Shown here piece by piece: positions 8,374 through 16,149 of a stretch of 64,000 bases of DNA. The DNA comes from CAYRFF01 sp964436125 (GTDB lineage Bacteria > Bacteroidota > Bacteroidia > Chitinophagales > Saprospiraceae). The stretch covers positions 40,572 through 104,571 of the forward strand of contig CAYTBT010000008.1 in assembly GCA_964436125.1 (NCBI GenBank), read 5' to 3'. Position numbers and translations under genes: made by a program. The stretch's first letter is position 1; each line of letters begins with the position of its first letter. The notes under the pieces are model-generated. The model made no database searches, was not told where the DNA came from, and saw only the letters and a program-made list of their open reading frames with translations.

Positions 8374-9207
8374 TTAATCCTCTATATACGGCAAATTCTT
8401 CCCTATAAAGGGAGAAAAGGCGGAAAGATCCAGTTCGCCTTCATAAACTCTCTGTGCCGGTCCTTTCAGCCAGATATTTTTATAGCTTCCATCATCACAA
8501 GCTTGAAATGAGACCTGAAGTGGACATATCCTCGAATGAAATTCATAATTAAAATTCCCCGCGGCTTCCTTCTCGTGGAGATGGGCTGCAACCGCCGCAG
8601 CAACAATCCCTGTCCCACAAGTCAGCGTTTCTTTCTCCACTCCGCGTTCATAGGTCCTTATATTGTAGTTGTTGTCGGACAAGTGCTCAACAAAATTAAT
8701 ATTGGCGCCGGCGGGCTGCAATTGTTCATCGTATCGCAGTTTCCGGCCTTCAATATCGACTTCCAGGTCCTTCAATGCAGAATTGACAAATTTCACCAAA
8801 TGCACCGTGCCTGAATTCATAAAATAGCCGCCACAGATCTCATTCACCTCATTAATATCCTTAATTTCCAAGGATAAAATACTACTATTATGCAGCGTCC
8901 CCTTATGGAGCCCATCCGGTCCTTCAAATTCCATTTCATCGGAAACATAGCCTTGCGTTGCCGCAAATAACATCGCGCATCGAGAGCCATTTCCACAGAG
9001 CATTCCACCCGTCCCATCCGGATTATAAAACTCCATCTTAAAATCTGCTTTATCAGATTCCGAGACGAGTATTAATCCGTCGGAGCCTATACCGAGCCTT
9101 CGATGGCAGAGCAATTTAATCAGCTCTGTGCTTAACTCATTTTCCTGCTTGAAACCATCGAGTAAAACAAAGTCATTGCCGGCTCCATGGTATTTATAAA
9201 ACTTCAT
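8374..9207 (-). CDS. dapF: Diaminopimelate epimerase
   Basis: DapF interconverts LL- and meso-diaminopimelate, supplying the peptidoglycan cross-link residue and the lysine precursor. The 277-residue protein has both catalytic cysteines: C71 in GGMLCGNGSRC and C197 in ETLTCGTG. The N-terminus KFYKYHGAGNDFVLLDG and GSDGLI are typical of the family. The ATG at 9207 gives the standard N-terminus. It is transcribed away from the HtrA-like gene, with a 142-nt divergent spacer holding a candidate promoter. Confidence 0.96.
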   Translation of the reverse strand: MKFYKYHGAGNDFVLLDGFKQENELSTELIKLLCHRRLGIGSDGLILVSESDKADFKMEFYNPDGTGGMLCGNGSRCAMLFAATQGYVSDEMEFEGPDGLHKGTLHNSSILSLEIKDINEVNEICGGYFMNSGTVHLVKFVNSALKDLEVDIEGRKLRYDEQLQPAGANINFVEHLSDNNYNIRTYERGVEKETLTCGTGIVAAAVAAHLHEKEAAGNFNYEFHSRICPLQVSFQACDDGSYKNIWLKGPAQRVYEGELDLSAFSPFIGKNLPYIED

Positions 9208-9235
9208 ATAAATCGTTTATACGGCTTTTAAAGTG

Positions 9236-9243
9236 CAAAATTA
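9236..9243 (-). promoter_or_regulatory. Candidate -7 element for dapF
   Basis: TAATTTTG on the minus strand fits TAnnTTTG and lies 29 nt before the dapF start codon, a normal leader length. No clear -33 TTTG accompanies it. Confidence 0.4.
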
Positions 9244-9349
9244 TGCCCATTTCTCAGAAAAACTATAAAATTCTAGAGAAATATTCCGTTATTAGTAGTA
9301 TCAAGTCGAGTACTTGTTATATTAACGATATTATCTAGAATTGCCGTAC

Positions 9350-10753
9350 ATGAACATAGTCAAGAATGTAGTAATTTCTCTTGTCGTAGTGATTACGGCA
9401 ATCTGGATCTACGATAATGTTTATCGTGAATCTCCTGTTGACAATACAAGGTTCAAGCAGCATAGCACCGAGCCACATATAGAATATGTAGGCAACCGTC
9501 AGTTTATAAAGGCAGGAAATGCCGACTTGACTCATGCTGCTTCTCAGGCTCTCCCTGCAGTTGTATATGTCCGCTCTATTACTGATGTTTCTTATGATGG
9601 GTGGCGCACTTCCTATGCTTCTTCAAGTGGCTCCGGAGTAATAATTTCTCCTGATGGCTATATTGTAACCAATAAGCACCTCATTGAAAATGGTAGCGAT
9701 ATTGAGGTTGTACTCCACGACAAGAGAAAGTTTTATGCGGAGCTTGTAGGGACCGATGAAGAAACCGATCTCGCCCTCTTAAAAATCGAGGCGAGCGATT
9801 TACCTATCCTTGAATTTGCCAATAGTGATGAAATCCAAGTCGGTCAATGGGTCATTGCTGTAGGGAATCCCTTCAAATTACATTCCACGGTTACAGCCGG
9901 TATCGTGAGCGCTATTGCCCGCGATCTACCCCAATCCGGCGCATTGCATAATCACACGGCATATATTCAGACGGATGCGGTTGTCAATAAGGGAAATAGT
10001 GGTGGCGCTTTGGTGAATGCAGCAGGAAAACTTATCGGAATTAATTCAGCTATTCTTACGCATTCCGGGCAATATGAAGGCTATAGCTTTGCCCTACCGT
10101 CCAATACTGTCCTCAAGATTGTTGAAGATTTACAGAAATATGGAATTGTGCACCGTGGTGAACTAGGGATTGAAGGAATTACCGTTAATGCGGAATTAGC
10201 TTACGCAAAAAACCTTTCTACCGTCCGCGGAATTTATGTCGATAACACCTTAGCCCATGGCGCTGCTGATGTTGCAGGCATTAAATCAGGAGATATCATC
10301 CTCAAGTTCAATGATTCAGCAGTAAATACAATTGCTCAACTAAATCAAGCTTTATCAATGCACCGACCGGGCGACACCGTCATCATTAAAATCTTCCGGA
10401 ATCAATCATATCACAAGCTTAAAGTTATTCTAAAAAATCACTTGAATACGACGACAATAGAGTCTATTCCTCCTTCATCGACATTTTCAGATATCGGTAT
10501 TAAGGTACGCAATCTCAATTCCGGAGAAAAGCAGAAAGTAAAGGCAGGCATCAAGGTAATCAGCATAAGAGAAGGTAGTAAAATAGCTCGGACTAAGATG
10601 GATCCCGGATTTATCATCACCAAGGTGAATGATAGAGACATTTCTGATATTTCGTCTTTAAAAGAAGCATTGGCAGATTTACAAGGGCGGATAATTATAG
10701 AAGGGAAATACGAGGATTATGAAGGTGCTTTCTGGTACGTGTTTTACAAATAA
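9350..10753 (+). CDS. Membrane-anchored HtrA/Deg-type serine protease with two PDZ domains
   Basis: HtrA proteases degrade or refold damaged envelope proteins. From the ATG at 9350 the 467-residue protein has an N-terminal hydrophobic anchor or signal (residues about 5-20), a trypsin-like domain with the triad H110 (TNKHLIEN), D140 (ETDLALLK) and S217 (GNSGGAL), a first PDZ domain (GELGIEGITVNAELA..GDIILKFNDSAV) and a second, more divergent PDZ-like segment (GIKVISIREGSKIARTKMDPGFIITKVNDRDI). A TTG three codons upstream is less likely as start. It is divergent from dapF and stands alone. The length matches DegP-type proteins. Whether it is stress-induced cannot be read from the sequence. Confidence 0.9.
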   Translation: MNIVKNVVISLVVVITAIWIYDNVYRESPVDNTRFKQHSTEPHIEYVGNRQFIKAGNADLTHAASQALPAVVYVRSITDVSYDGWRTSYASSSGSGVIISPDGYIVTNKHLIENGSDIEVVLHDKRKFYAELVGTDEETDLALLKIEASDLPILEFANSDEIQVGQWVIAVGNPFKLHSTVTAGIVSAIARDLPQSGALHNHTAYIQTDAVVNKGNSGGALVNAAGKLIGINSAILTHSGQYEGYSFALPSNTVLKIVEDLQKYGIVHRGELGIEGITVNAELAYAKNLSTVRGIYVDNTLAHGAADVAGIKSGDIILKFNDSAVNTIAQLNQALSMHRPGDTVIIKIFRNQSYHKLKVILKNHLNTTTIESIPPSSTFSDIGIKVRNLNSGEKQKVKAGIKVISIREGSKIARTKMDPGFIITKVNDRDISDISSLKEALADLQGRIIIEGKYEDYEGAFWYVFYK

Positions 10754-11021
10754 GTAAATTAAAGACTATCGCAGCTTGTTCTTCTCATAGCATTCTTTGC
10801 TTAATATCGAGCTATCGCTTGTGGGATCAATAGAGGCTTTCATTGACTTTTAAACCGTACTTTATCACTTTAATCCCACATAAGTGCATGAACCCGGCAT
10901 CTCCCCTCTACAGATTCAATAATATTTATTTATTTCCGCTGTGCCTTATCATAAAATTTATTACATTACAGAAAGTTGATTGAACCTATCAAATTAAATA
11001 ATAAAATAAAACACACTTCTC

Positions 11022-12278
11022 ATGGCAAGAAAAATGAAACCCGAAAGCTTGATGATGTCTTATGGCTATAAGCCTGAATTATCGGAAGGAGCGATTAAAA
11101 GTCCCATTTTCCAGACATCGACATTTGTATTTGATAGAGCTGAGGATGGCAGGGCATTCTTTGAACTAGCCTATGGCATACGATCTCCCAAGAAAGATGA
11201 AGAAAGTGGGCTTATCTACAGTCGGCTGAATAATCCCAATCTCGAGATCCTCGAAGATCGGCTGGCATTATGGGACGGAGCTGAAGATTGTGCAGCATTT
11301 GAAAGTGGTATGGCAGCTATTTCTACAGTCCTCTTTGAATTCTTAAAGCCGGGGGATCTTCTCTTAACAAGTGGTCCGGTTTATGGCGGCACCAATCACT
11401 TTATGAAACACGTACTCACAAGTTTTGGCATTCGTGTTGCCGAGTTTCATGTAGGCCAGAGCAAAGAAGAAATCATCCGGATTGTCGAGGATAGTGGATA
11501 CGCCAATAACTTAGCAATGATATACATCGAAACGCCCGCCAATCCAACCAATGATCTCATAGATATCCGCGCTAGTAAAGACATTGCCGATCATTTTTCA
11601 GACCAAGGCAAGGAAGTTTACCTCGCTGTTGACAATACGTATATGGGCCCCTTATGGCAGCATCCTCTCGAGCATGGAGCTGATCTTGTCCTCTATTCGG
11701 CAACGAAATATATCGGTGGCCATAGCGATGTCATAGCCGGAGTATGCCTGGGAAGCAATGAATTGATGGCTCGTGTAAAAGGCTTGCGGACCTTCCTCGG
11801 AAATATGGCAGGCCCATATACCGGATGGCTGCTTATGCGTAGTCTTGAAACCTTGAAAATCCGAATGGATAAACAAGCTTCAAATGCAAAAGAGGTTGCG
11901 GAGTTCCTCAATAATCACCCGAAAGTAGAAAAGGTCTATTATCTGGGAAATTTAAGGGAAAAGGACGCAGAACAGTACAAGATTAAAGAAAAACAGTGCC
12001 TCAGCGATGGTGCTATGATTTCATTTGATATAAAAGGTGGACTAAAAGAAGCATATACTTTCCTCAATTCCCTTAAGCTTATCAGCCTTGCCGTCAGCCT
12101 GGGAAGCACTGAAAGTCTTGCACAACATCCGGCGACTATGACGCATATCGATGTCGATCCAACTTTACGCAAGAGACTTTCAATTACCGACAAAATGATA
12201 CGTCTATCCGTAGGCGTTGAAAATTATGAAGATATCATTTATGATATCAACCGGGCATTGGATAAGGTAGGAAGCTAG
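11022..12278 (+). CDS. Cys/Met metabolism PLP-dependent enzyme (cystathionine gamma-synthase/lyase family)
   Basis: This fold-type I PLP enzyme belongs to the group of cystathionine gamma-synthases, gamma-lyases and methionine gamma-lyases. In the 418 residues the PLP lysine is K229 in LYSATKYIGGHSD, with D204 in AVDNTYMGP and the YSRLNNPN motif (Y66, R68) that contacts the cofactor phosphate of the neighbouring subunit; the C-terminal SLGSTESLAQHPA motif is also present. An insertion at about residues 50-62 (YGIRSPKKDEESG) precedes YSR, as in the subgroup annotated simply as 'cystathionine gamma-synthase family'. The exact substrate cannot be decided from sequence. It is monocistronic, with a T-run but no hairpin right after the stop. 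Confidence 0.88.
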   Translation: MARKMKPESLMMSYGYKPELSEGAIKSPIFQTSTFVFDRAEDGRAFFELAYGIRSPKKDEESGLIYSRLNNPNLEILEDRLALWDGAEDCAAFESGMAAISTVLFEFLKPGDLLLTSGPVYGGTNHFMKHVLTSFGIRVAEFHVGQSKEEIIRIVEDSGYANNLAMIYIETPANPTNDLIDIRASKDIADHFSDQGKEVYLAVDNTYMGPLWQHPLEHGADLVLYSATKYIGGHSDVIAGVCLGSNELMARVKGLRTFLGNMAGPYTGWLLMRSLETLKIRMDKQASNAKEVAEFLNNHPKVEKVYYLGNLREKDAEQYKIKEKQCLSDGAMISFDIKGGLKEAYTFLNSLKLISLAVSLGSTESLAQHPATMTHIDVDPTLRKRLSITDKMIRLSVGVENYEDIIYDINRALDKVGS

Positions 12279-12483
12279 ATTTTTTTTTGCCCAAAATCAG
12301 CTTATGGCTGCCCTGACTTATGCCACATCGCCCTTGCGCCTCATCGTCCGCTCGCTAACTGTCTCTCATTTATTGATTTTGATTAAATTGTTTAAATGTT
12401 CGCACCGCCGTGTGGTCTGATTAAACAAAATAAAATATTTTTTATGATTGTGGAATTGAGGGGATTATGTTTTTTGGGGTATC

Positions 12484-12505
12484 GGTTCGCACGGCCGTGC
12501 GAACC
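12484..12505. repeat. 22-bp perfect palindrome
   Basis: GGTTCGCACGG is followed without a loop by its exact reverse complement. The related CGCACCGCCGTG occurs about 85 nt upstream (12401-12412) but is not perfectly palindromic. It may be a small mobile or regulatory repeat. Confidence 0.65.
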
Positions 12506-12545
12506 TACGAGAGGTTAAATTTATCCTTATTTACGGAATCTTATA

Positions 12546-12611
12546 CGACCTCGCTGAGGTCGGTATTCTTGTAAACGTATCTGGCTAACCTAATCTGACC
12601 TCTCCGAGGTC
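12546..12611. repeat. Pair of GACCTC-N3-GAGGTC hairpins
   Basis: 12546-12562 is CGACCTC, GCT, GAGGTCG; 12597-12611 is GACCTC, TCC, GAGGTC. The same six-base arms occur twice within 66 nt, separated by AT-rich sequence, which argues for a repeated element rather than chance. Confidence 0.6.
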
Positions 12612-13272
12612 TGGAATTAGCTAGGGGTCAGGAGACAGTGGTCAGGGGGCAGGAATCAGGGATCAATTTCCTGACTCTGCCAAGGGCTAATGGCCAATCC
12701 TTCGGCTACGCTCAGGAACCTTAGCTAATGGCTGCCTTGACTTACGCCTTACGCCTTACGACTGCGACGAAGTCGCCACCAGTTACCAGTCTCAAGTCAC
12801 CAATCACGAGAATTCGACTTTTCAACTCTTCAACTTTGCAACTTTGCAATAAGAGCACATAACAAAATCAGTTCACGCGGTCAGCCAAGAGCTAATGGCC
12901 AATGGCTAAGGGCTGAGCTTCGACTTTGCAACTTTACAAATCGCAACATATAAGGCAAATAGGTAACTCTTACCCTAAGCATGCAATGCTACGGAGGTCT
13001 ATTCTGTGCATGACTTAAGCTTACCTTGTAGTAATAACCGTTGTTCTTACCGAATAATTCCTTAAATCAAATCAAAACACCGGCTAAGGCATGATTTCAG
13101 AGGAATCCATAAATTAAGAAAAATTGTGTAAGCTTATTATACGGGTGTGCTTCAATGCAGAACACAATCACTGGATAATAATACACCTTTGTTACCGTAC
13201 ATAAACCCTATGGGGTTAAGGAAGTCTTTACCGAAAGCTTCTATTCCCTACTATTCCCATGGAAAGAATTTT

Positions 13273-13280
13273 TATCTTTG
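13273..13280 (+). promoter_or_regulatory. Candidate -7 element for der
   Basis: TATCTTTG fits TAnnTTTG and lies 22 nt before the der ATG. A purine-rich GCGGAGGA ribosome binding site follows at about 13293-13300, unusually strong for Bacteroidota. Confidence 0.5.
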
Positions 13281-13302
13281 CAACCATTAATAAGCGGAGG
13301 AC

Positions 13303-14604
13303 ATGAACAACGTTATTGCAATAGTAGGCCGTCCCAATGTCGGCAAGTCAACTTTCTTCAATAGAATGATAGGTAGGCGTAAGGCTATCATAGACGATTC
13401 CAGCGGTGTTACCAGAGATCGCATCTATGGGACAAGTGAGTGGAATGGCAAAGGCTTTACAATTATCGATACCGGCGGATTTGTAAAGAATACCGACGAC
13501 ATATTTGAGAAAGCAATAAAAGAACAGGTACATATCGCAATTGAAGAAGCTGATATTATCCTCTTTATGGTCGATGTTAAAACCGGAATCACCGACCTAG
13601 ACAGCGAAATTGCACAGCTCCTACGGCCGGTTAAAAAGCCCGTTTTCATCGTTGTCAATAAGGTGGACAACTTTGATAGGATGTTGACCGCCAATGAATT
13701 CTGGGCTCTAGGATTTGACAACACTTTCTTCCTTTCCTCAATTTCCGGTTCCGGCACAGGGGAATTACTCGATGCAGTCAGTGAAAGTCTTGTGGACCGA
13801 GAAATAGAAGAGGTTGATATCCCTAAACTAGCTATTATAGGACAACCCAATGTCGGCAAATCTTCTCTTGTCAATGCCTTTACAGGTGAAGATAGAAACA
13901 TCGTTACCGACATAGCAGGGACAACGCGAGACAGTATAAACACCGTCTATAAAAAATATGGCAAAGAGCTTCTCCTCGTCGATACAGCAGGCCTGAGAAA
14001 GAAAAGCAAAGTACATGACGATCTCGAGTTTTATTCCGTGATGCGCGCCGTCAATGCTATCGAGCGTGCTGACGTATGTCTCCTTCTCATCGATGCGACC
14101 GATGGCATTGAAGCGCAGGACCTCAGTATTATGAAGCTCATCCAGACAAGGAATAAAGGTATTGTGCTTCTCGTCAATAAATGGGATCTCATTGAGAAAA
14201 ACACTCATACAACCAAGGAATATACAGACTACATCTATTCTCGAACAGCGCCATTTATCGATTTCCCCGTCGTATTTATCTCCGCTCTGAATAAACAACG
14301 CATCTCCAAGGCACTCGACGTAGCGCTCGAGGTTTATGAAAACAGACAATTAAAAATCCCTACTTCCAAGCTCAATAACCTGATGCTGAAGGAGATTGCC
14401 ATGAAAAAACCGCCTGCTATTAAAGGCCGTCATGTCAAGATTAAATACGTAACACAGCTGAAAACGCATTATCCGGCATTTGTTTTTTTCTGTAATTACC
14501 CGCAGTACGTCAAAGCGGACTACAAGCAGTTTCTTGAAAATAAACTCAGACAGCATTTTAATTTTACCGGTGTTCCTATTAAAATATATATCAGACAAAA
14601 ATAA
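13303..14604 (+). CDS. der: Ribosome biogenesis GTPase Der (EngA)
   Basis: Der is an essential GTPase with two G domains that helps mature the 50S subunit. The first P-loop GRPNVGKST (residues 8-16) and switch DTGG, the NKVD motif, the second P-loop GQPNVGKSS and DTAGL, the NKWDL motif and a C-terminal KH-like domain (KIKYVTQLKTHYPAFVFFCNYP) are all visible in 433 residues. It starts 22 nt after a candidate promoter and leads a run of closely spaced plus-strand genes (rfbC after 6 nt, rfbD after 3 nt). Confidence 0.97.
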   Translation: MNNVIAIVGRPNVGKSTFFNRMIGRRKAIIDDSSGVTRDRIYGTSEWNGKGFTIIDTGGFVKNTDDIFEKAIKEQVHIAIEEADIILFMVDVKTGITDLDSEIAQLLRPVKKPVFIVVNKVDNFDRMLTANEFWALGFDNTFFLSSISGSGTGELLDAVSESLVDREIEEVDIPKLAIIGQPNVGKSSLVNAFTGEDRNIVTDIAGTTRDSINTVYKKYGKELLLVDTAGLRKKSKVHDDLEFYSVMRAVNAIERADVCLLLIDATDGIEAQDLSIMKLIQTRNKGIVLLVNKWDLIEKNTHTTKEYTDYIYSRTAPFIDFPVVFISALNKQRISKALDVALEVYENRQLKIPTSKLNNLMLKEIAMKKPPAIKGRHVKIKYVTQLKTHYPAFVFFCNYPQYVKADYKQFLENKLRQHFNFTGVPIKIYIRQK

Positions 14605-14610
14605 TATCTC

Positions 14611-15162
14611 GTGAAAATCACTCAATTACTTTCAGATCTTTACCTTATAAAGCCCGATGTTTTCCGGGACGATAGAGGGTATTTTATGGAGTCCTATAAT
14701 GCGAGAAAATGGGATGAAGCCGGGCTTTCCATGGACTGGGTTCAGGACAATGAAGCAATGAGCACCTACGGTGTTCTCCGCGGCCTCCATTATCAGATAG
14801 GTGAATCTGCTCAAGCCAAGCTTGTCCGCGTTATCAGCGGGAGTGTGTACGATGTCGCAGTGGATATCAGGCCGTCCTCTCCCACTTATCTGCAATATGC
14901 CGGTGTTGAATTGAGTGCCGAGAATAAGAAGCAGCTGCTCATTCCCCGTGGATATGCACATGGATATCTCGTCCTGTCTGCTGAAGCAATATTTGCATAC
15001 AAATGCGATAATTTTTATGCTCCTGATGCCGAGGCCGGAATATTATACAAGGATCCGACCCTGAAAATTCAATGGCCGCTTCCACAGGATGAGCTCATTC
15101 TATCATCCAAGGATAAAAAATGGCCCACGATTGATAATCACATTCCCCTTAATCTCCCTTAA
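14611..15162 (+). CDS. rfbC: dTDP-4-dehydrorhamnose 3,5-epimerase
   Basis: RfbC converts dTDP-4-keto-6-deoxyglucose to dTDP-4-keto-rhamnose for surface polysaccharide synthesis. The 183-residue cupin has the catalytic His in RGLHYQ, the KLVRVISGSVYDVAVDIR strand and the IPRGYAHGYLVLS motif. The start is a GTG at 14611, six nt after the der stop; no ATG is nearby upstream in frame. The rfbA and rfbB genes needed for the first two steps are not in the window. Confidence 0.95.
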   Translation: MKITQLLSDLYLIKPDVFRDDRGYFMESYNARKWDEAGLSMDWVQDNEAMSTYGVLRGLHYQIGESAQAKLVRVISGSVYDVAVDIRPSSPTYLQYAGVELSAENKKQLLIPRGYAHGYLVLSAEAIFAYKCDNFYAPDAEAGILYKDPTLKIQWPLPQDELILSSKDKKWPTIDNHIPLNLP

Positions 15163-15165
15163 ATT

Positions 15166-16041
15166 ATGCATAAAGTTCTCGTAAGTGGTGGTAATGGGCA
15201 GCTCGCCCTTTCTCTTCTAGCTGTCGCAAATGGTTTTCCGTCTCTGGAACTTCATTGCCTGTCCAAGCATAATCTCGATATCACGGATATTTCTCAAGTC
15301 CGTAATCGCGTACGCGAAATTCAACCCGCATACTTTATAAATGCTGCCGCTTATACCGCAGTTGATGATGCAGAAAACAATATTGAACTCGCTTATGCCA
15401 TCAATGAGCAAGGCGTAAGCAATATTGCACAGATATGCGAGGAGAATGAAATCCCCCTCATCCACATCAGCTCTGATTATGTCTATCACAATGGGAAAAA
15501 TAGACCGCTACGTGAATCCGACTCAACAGAACCAAAAGGAGTTTATGCACAATCCAAGCTCGCCGGAGAAAAATCACTTCAATCCATAAATTCGGCTTTT
15601 CTTATCTTACGTACTTCCTGGGTGTATAGCAGATATAGGAAAAACTTCGTTAAGACAATGAAAGGCCTCCTAGAGAAAATGGAAGAAGTCAAGGTTGTCA
15701 ATGACCAGATCGGTTGTCCTTGCTGGGCAGAAGAACTGGCAGAAGTAATTCTGTCCATCCTACACAAGGATGTCGAGACAAAGGGTTATATCAAGAATAA
15801 TTCAGGTATTTACAACTACACACAGCTCGGAACCGCAAGCTGGTACGATATAGTGGTGGCATTGAAGAGAATTATACACTCCGATACTATGGTACATGCT
15901 GTAGGAACCTCAGAATTTCCAAGGCCTGCGCGGAGACCGTCGTATAGTGTAATGAGTCTGGATAAATTCCGACAGACATTTGACCTAAGTCTCCTACACT
16001 GGACTGAGGCATTGAAAGACTGCGTACAAGATATGGATTAG
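15166..16041 (+). CDS. rfbD: dTDP-4-dehydrorhamnose reductase
   Basis: RfbD reduces dTDP-4-keto-rhamnose to dTDP-L-rhamnose with NAD(P)H. This 291-residue short-chain dehydrogenase shows the nucleotide loop SGGNGQLA at the N-terminus, FINAAAYTAVDDAE, the ISSDYVY motif and the catalytic Tyr-Lys pair in GVYAQSKLAGE, and the family NDQIGCP motif. It starts 3 nt after the rfbC stop. Together they give only the last two steps of rhamnose activation. Confidence 0.95.
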   Translation: MHKVLVSGGNGQLALSLLAVANGFPSLELHCLSKHNLDITDISQVRNRVREIQPAYFINAAAYTAVDDAENNIELAYAINEQGVSNIAQICEENEIPLIHISSDYVYHNGKNRPLRESDSTEPKGVYAQSKLAGEKSLQSINSAFLILRTSWVYSRYRKNFVKTMKGLLEKMEEVKVVNDQIGCPCWAEELAEVILSILHKDVETKGYIKNNSGIYNYTQLGTASWYDIVVALKRIIHSDTMVHAVGTSEFPRPARRPSYSVMSLDKFRQTFDLSLLHWTEALKDCVQDMD

Positions 16042-16149
16042 GACCGGAATAGCTTGAGCAATCAAGAGGCATTGAAGAAGAAGGAAAAGAATTTGTAAAT
16101 TGGAACGGTGAAATTCATGGTAAGGACAAATCAAGGTGGAATACAAGTG

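Larger units (their letters stand above)
12279..13302. repeat. About 1 kb noncoding zone packed with short degenerate repeats and palindromes
   Basis: No gene is credible here. Visible repeats: a 26-nt direct repeat at 12299-12324 and 12723-12748 (23 of 26 identical); GCTAATGGCCAAT at 12686-12698 and 12891-12903; repeated CAACTTTGCAACTTT-type strings at about 12811-12850 and 12917-12941; a 22-bp perfect palindrome (12484-12505); two GACCTC-N3-GAGGTC hairpins (12546-12562, 12597-12611); and a GCGAC-GAA-GTCGC hairpin at 12764-12776. Base use differs from the flanking genes. The last 40 nt hold the der promoter and ribosome binding site. Confidence 0.65.

Noticed and set aside
12279..13302. CRISPR array
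   Set aside because: Repeats are degenerate, of different lengths and irregularly spaced, and no cas gene is nearby.
13425..14349. Long open frames antisense to der (about 170 codons each)
   Set aside because: They lie wholly opposite a conserved essential gene, lack domains and start signals, and their codon pattern mirrors the sense strand.
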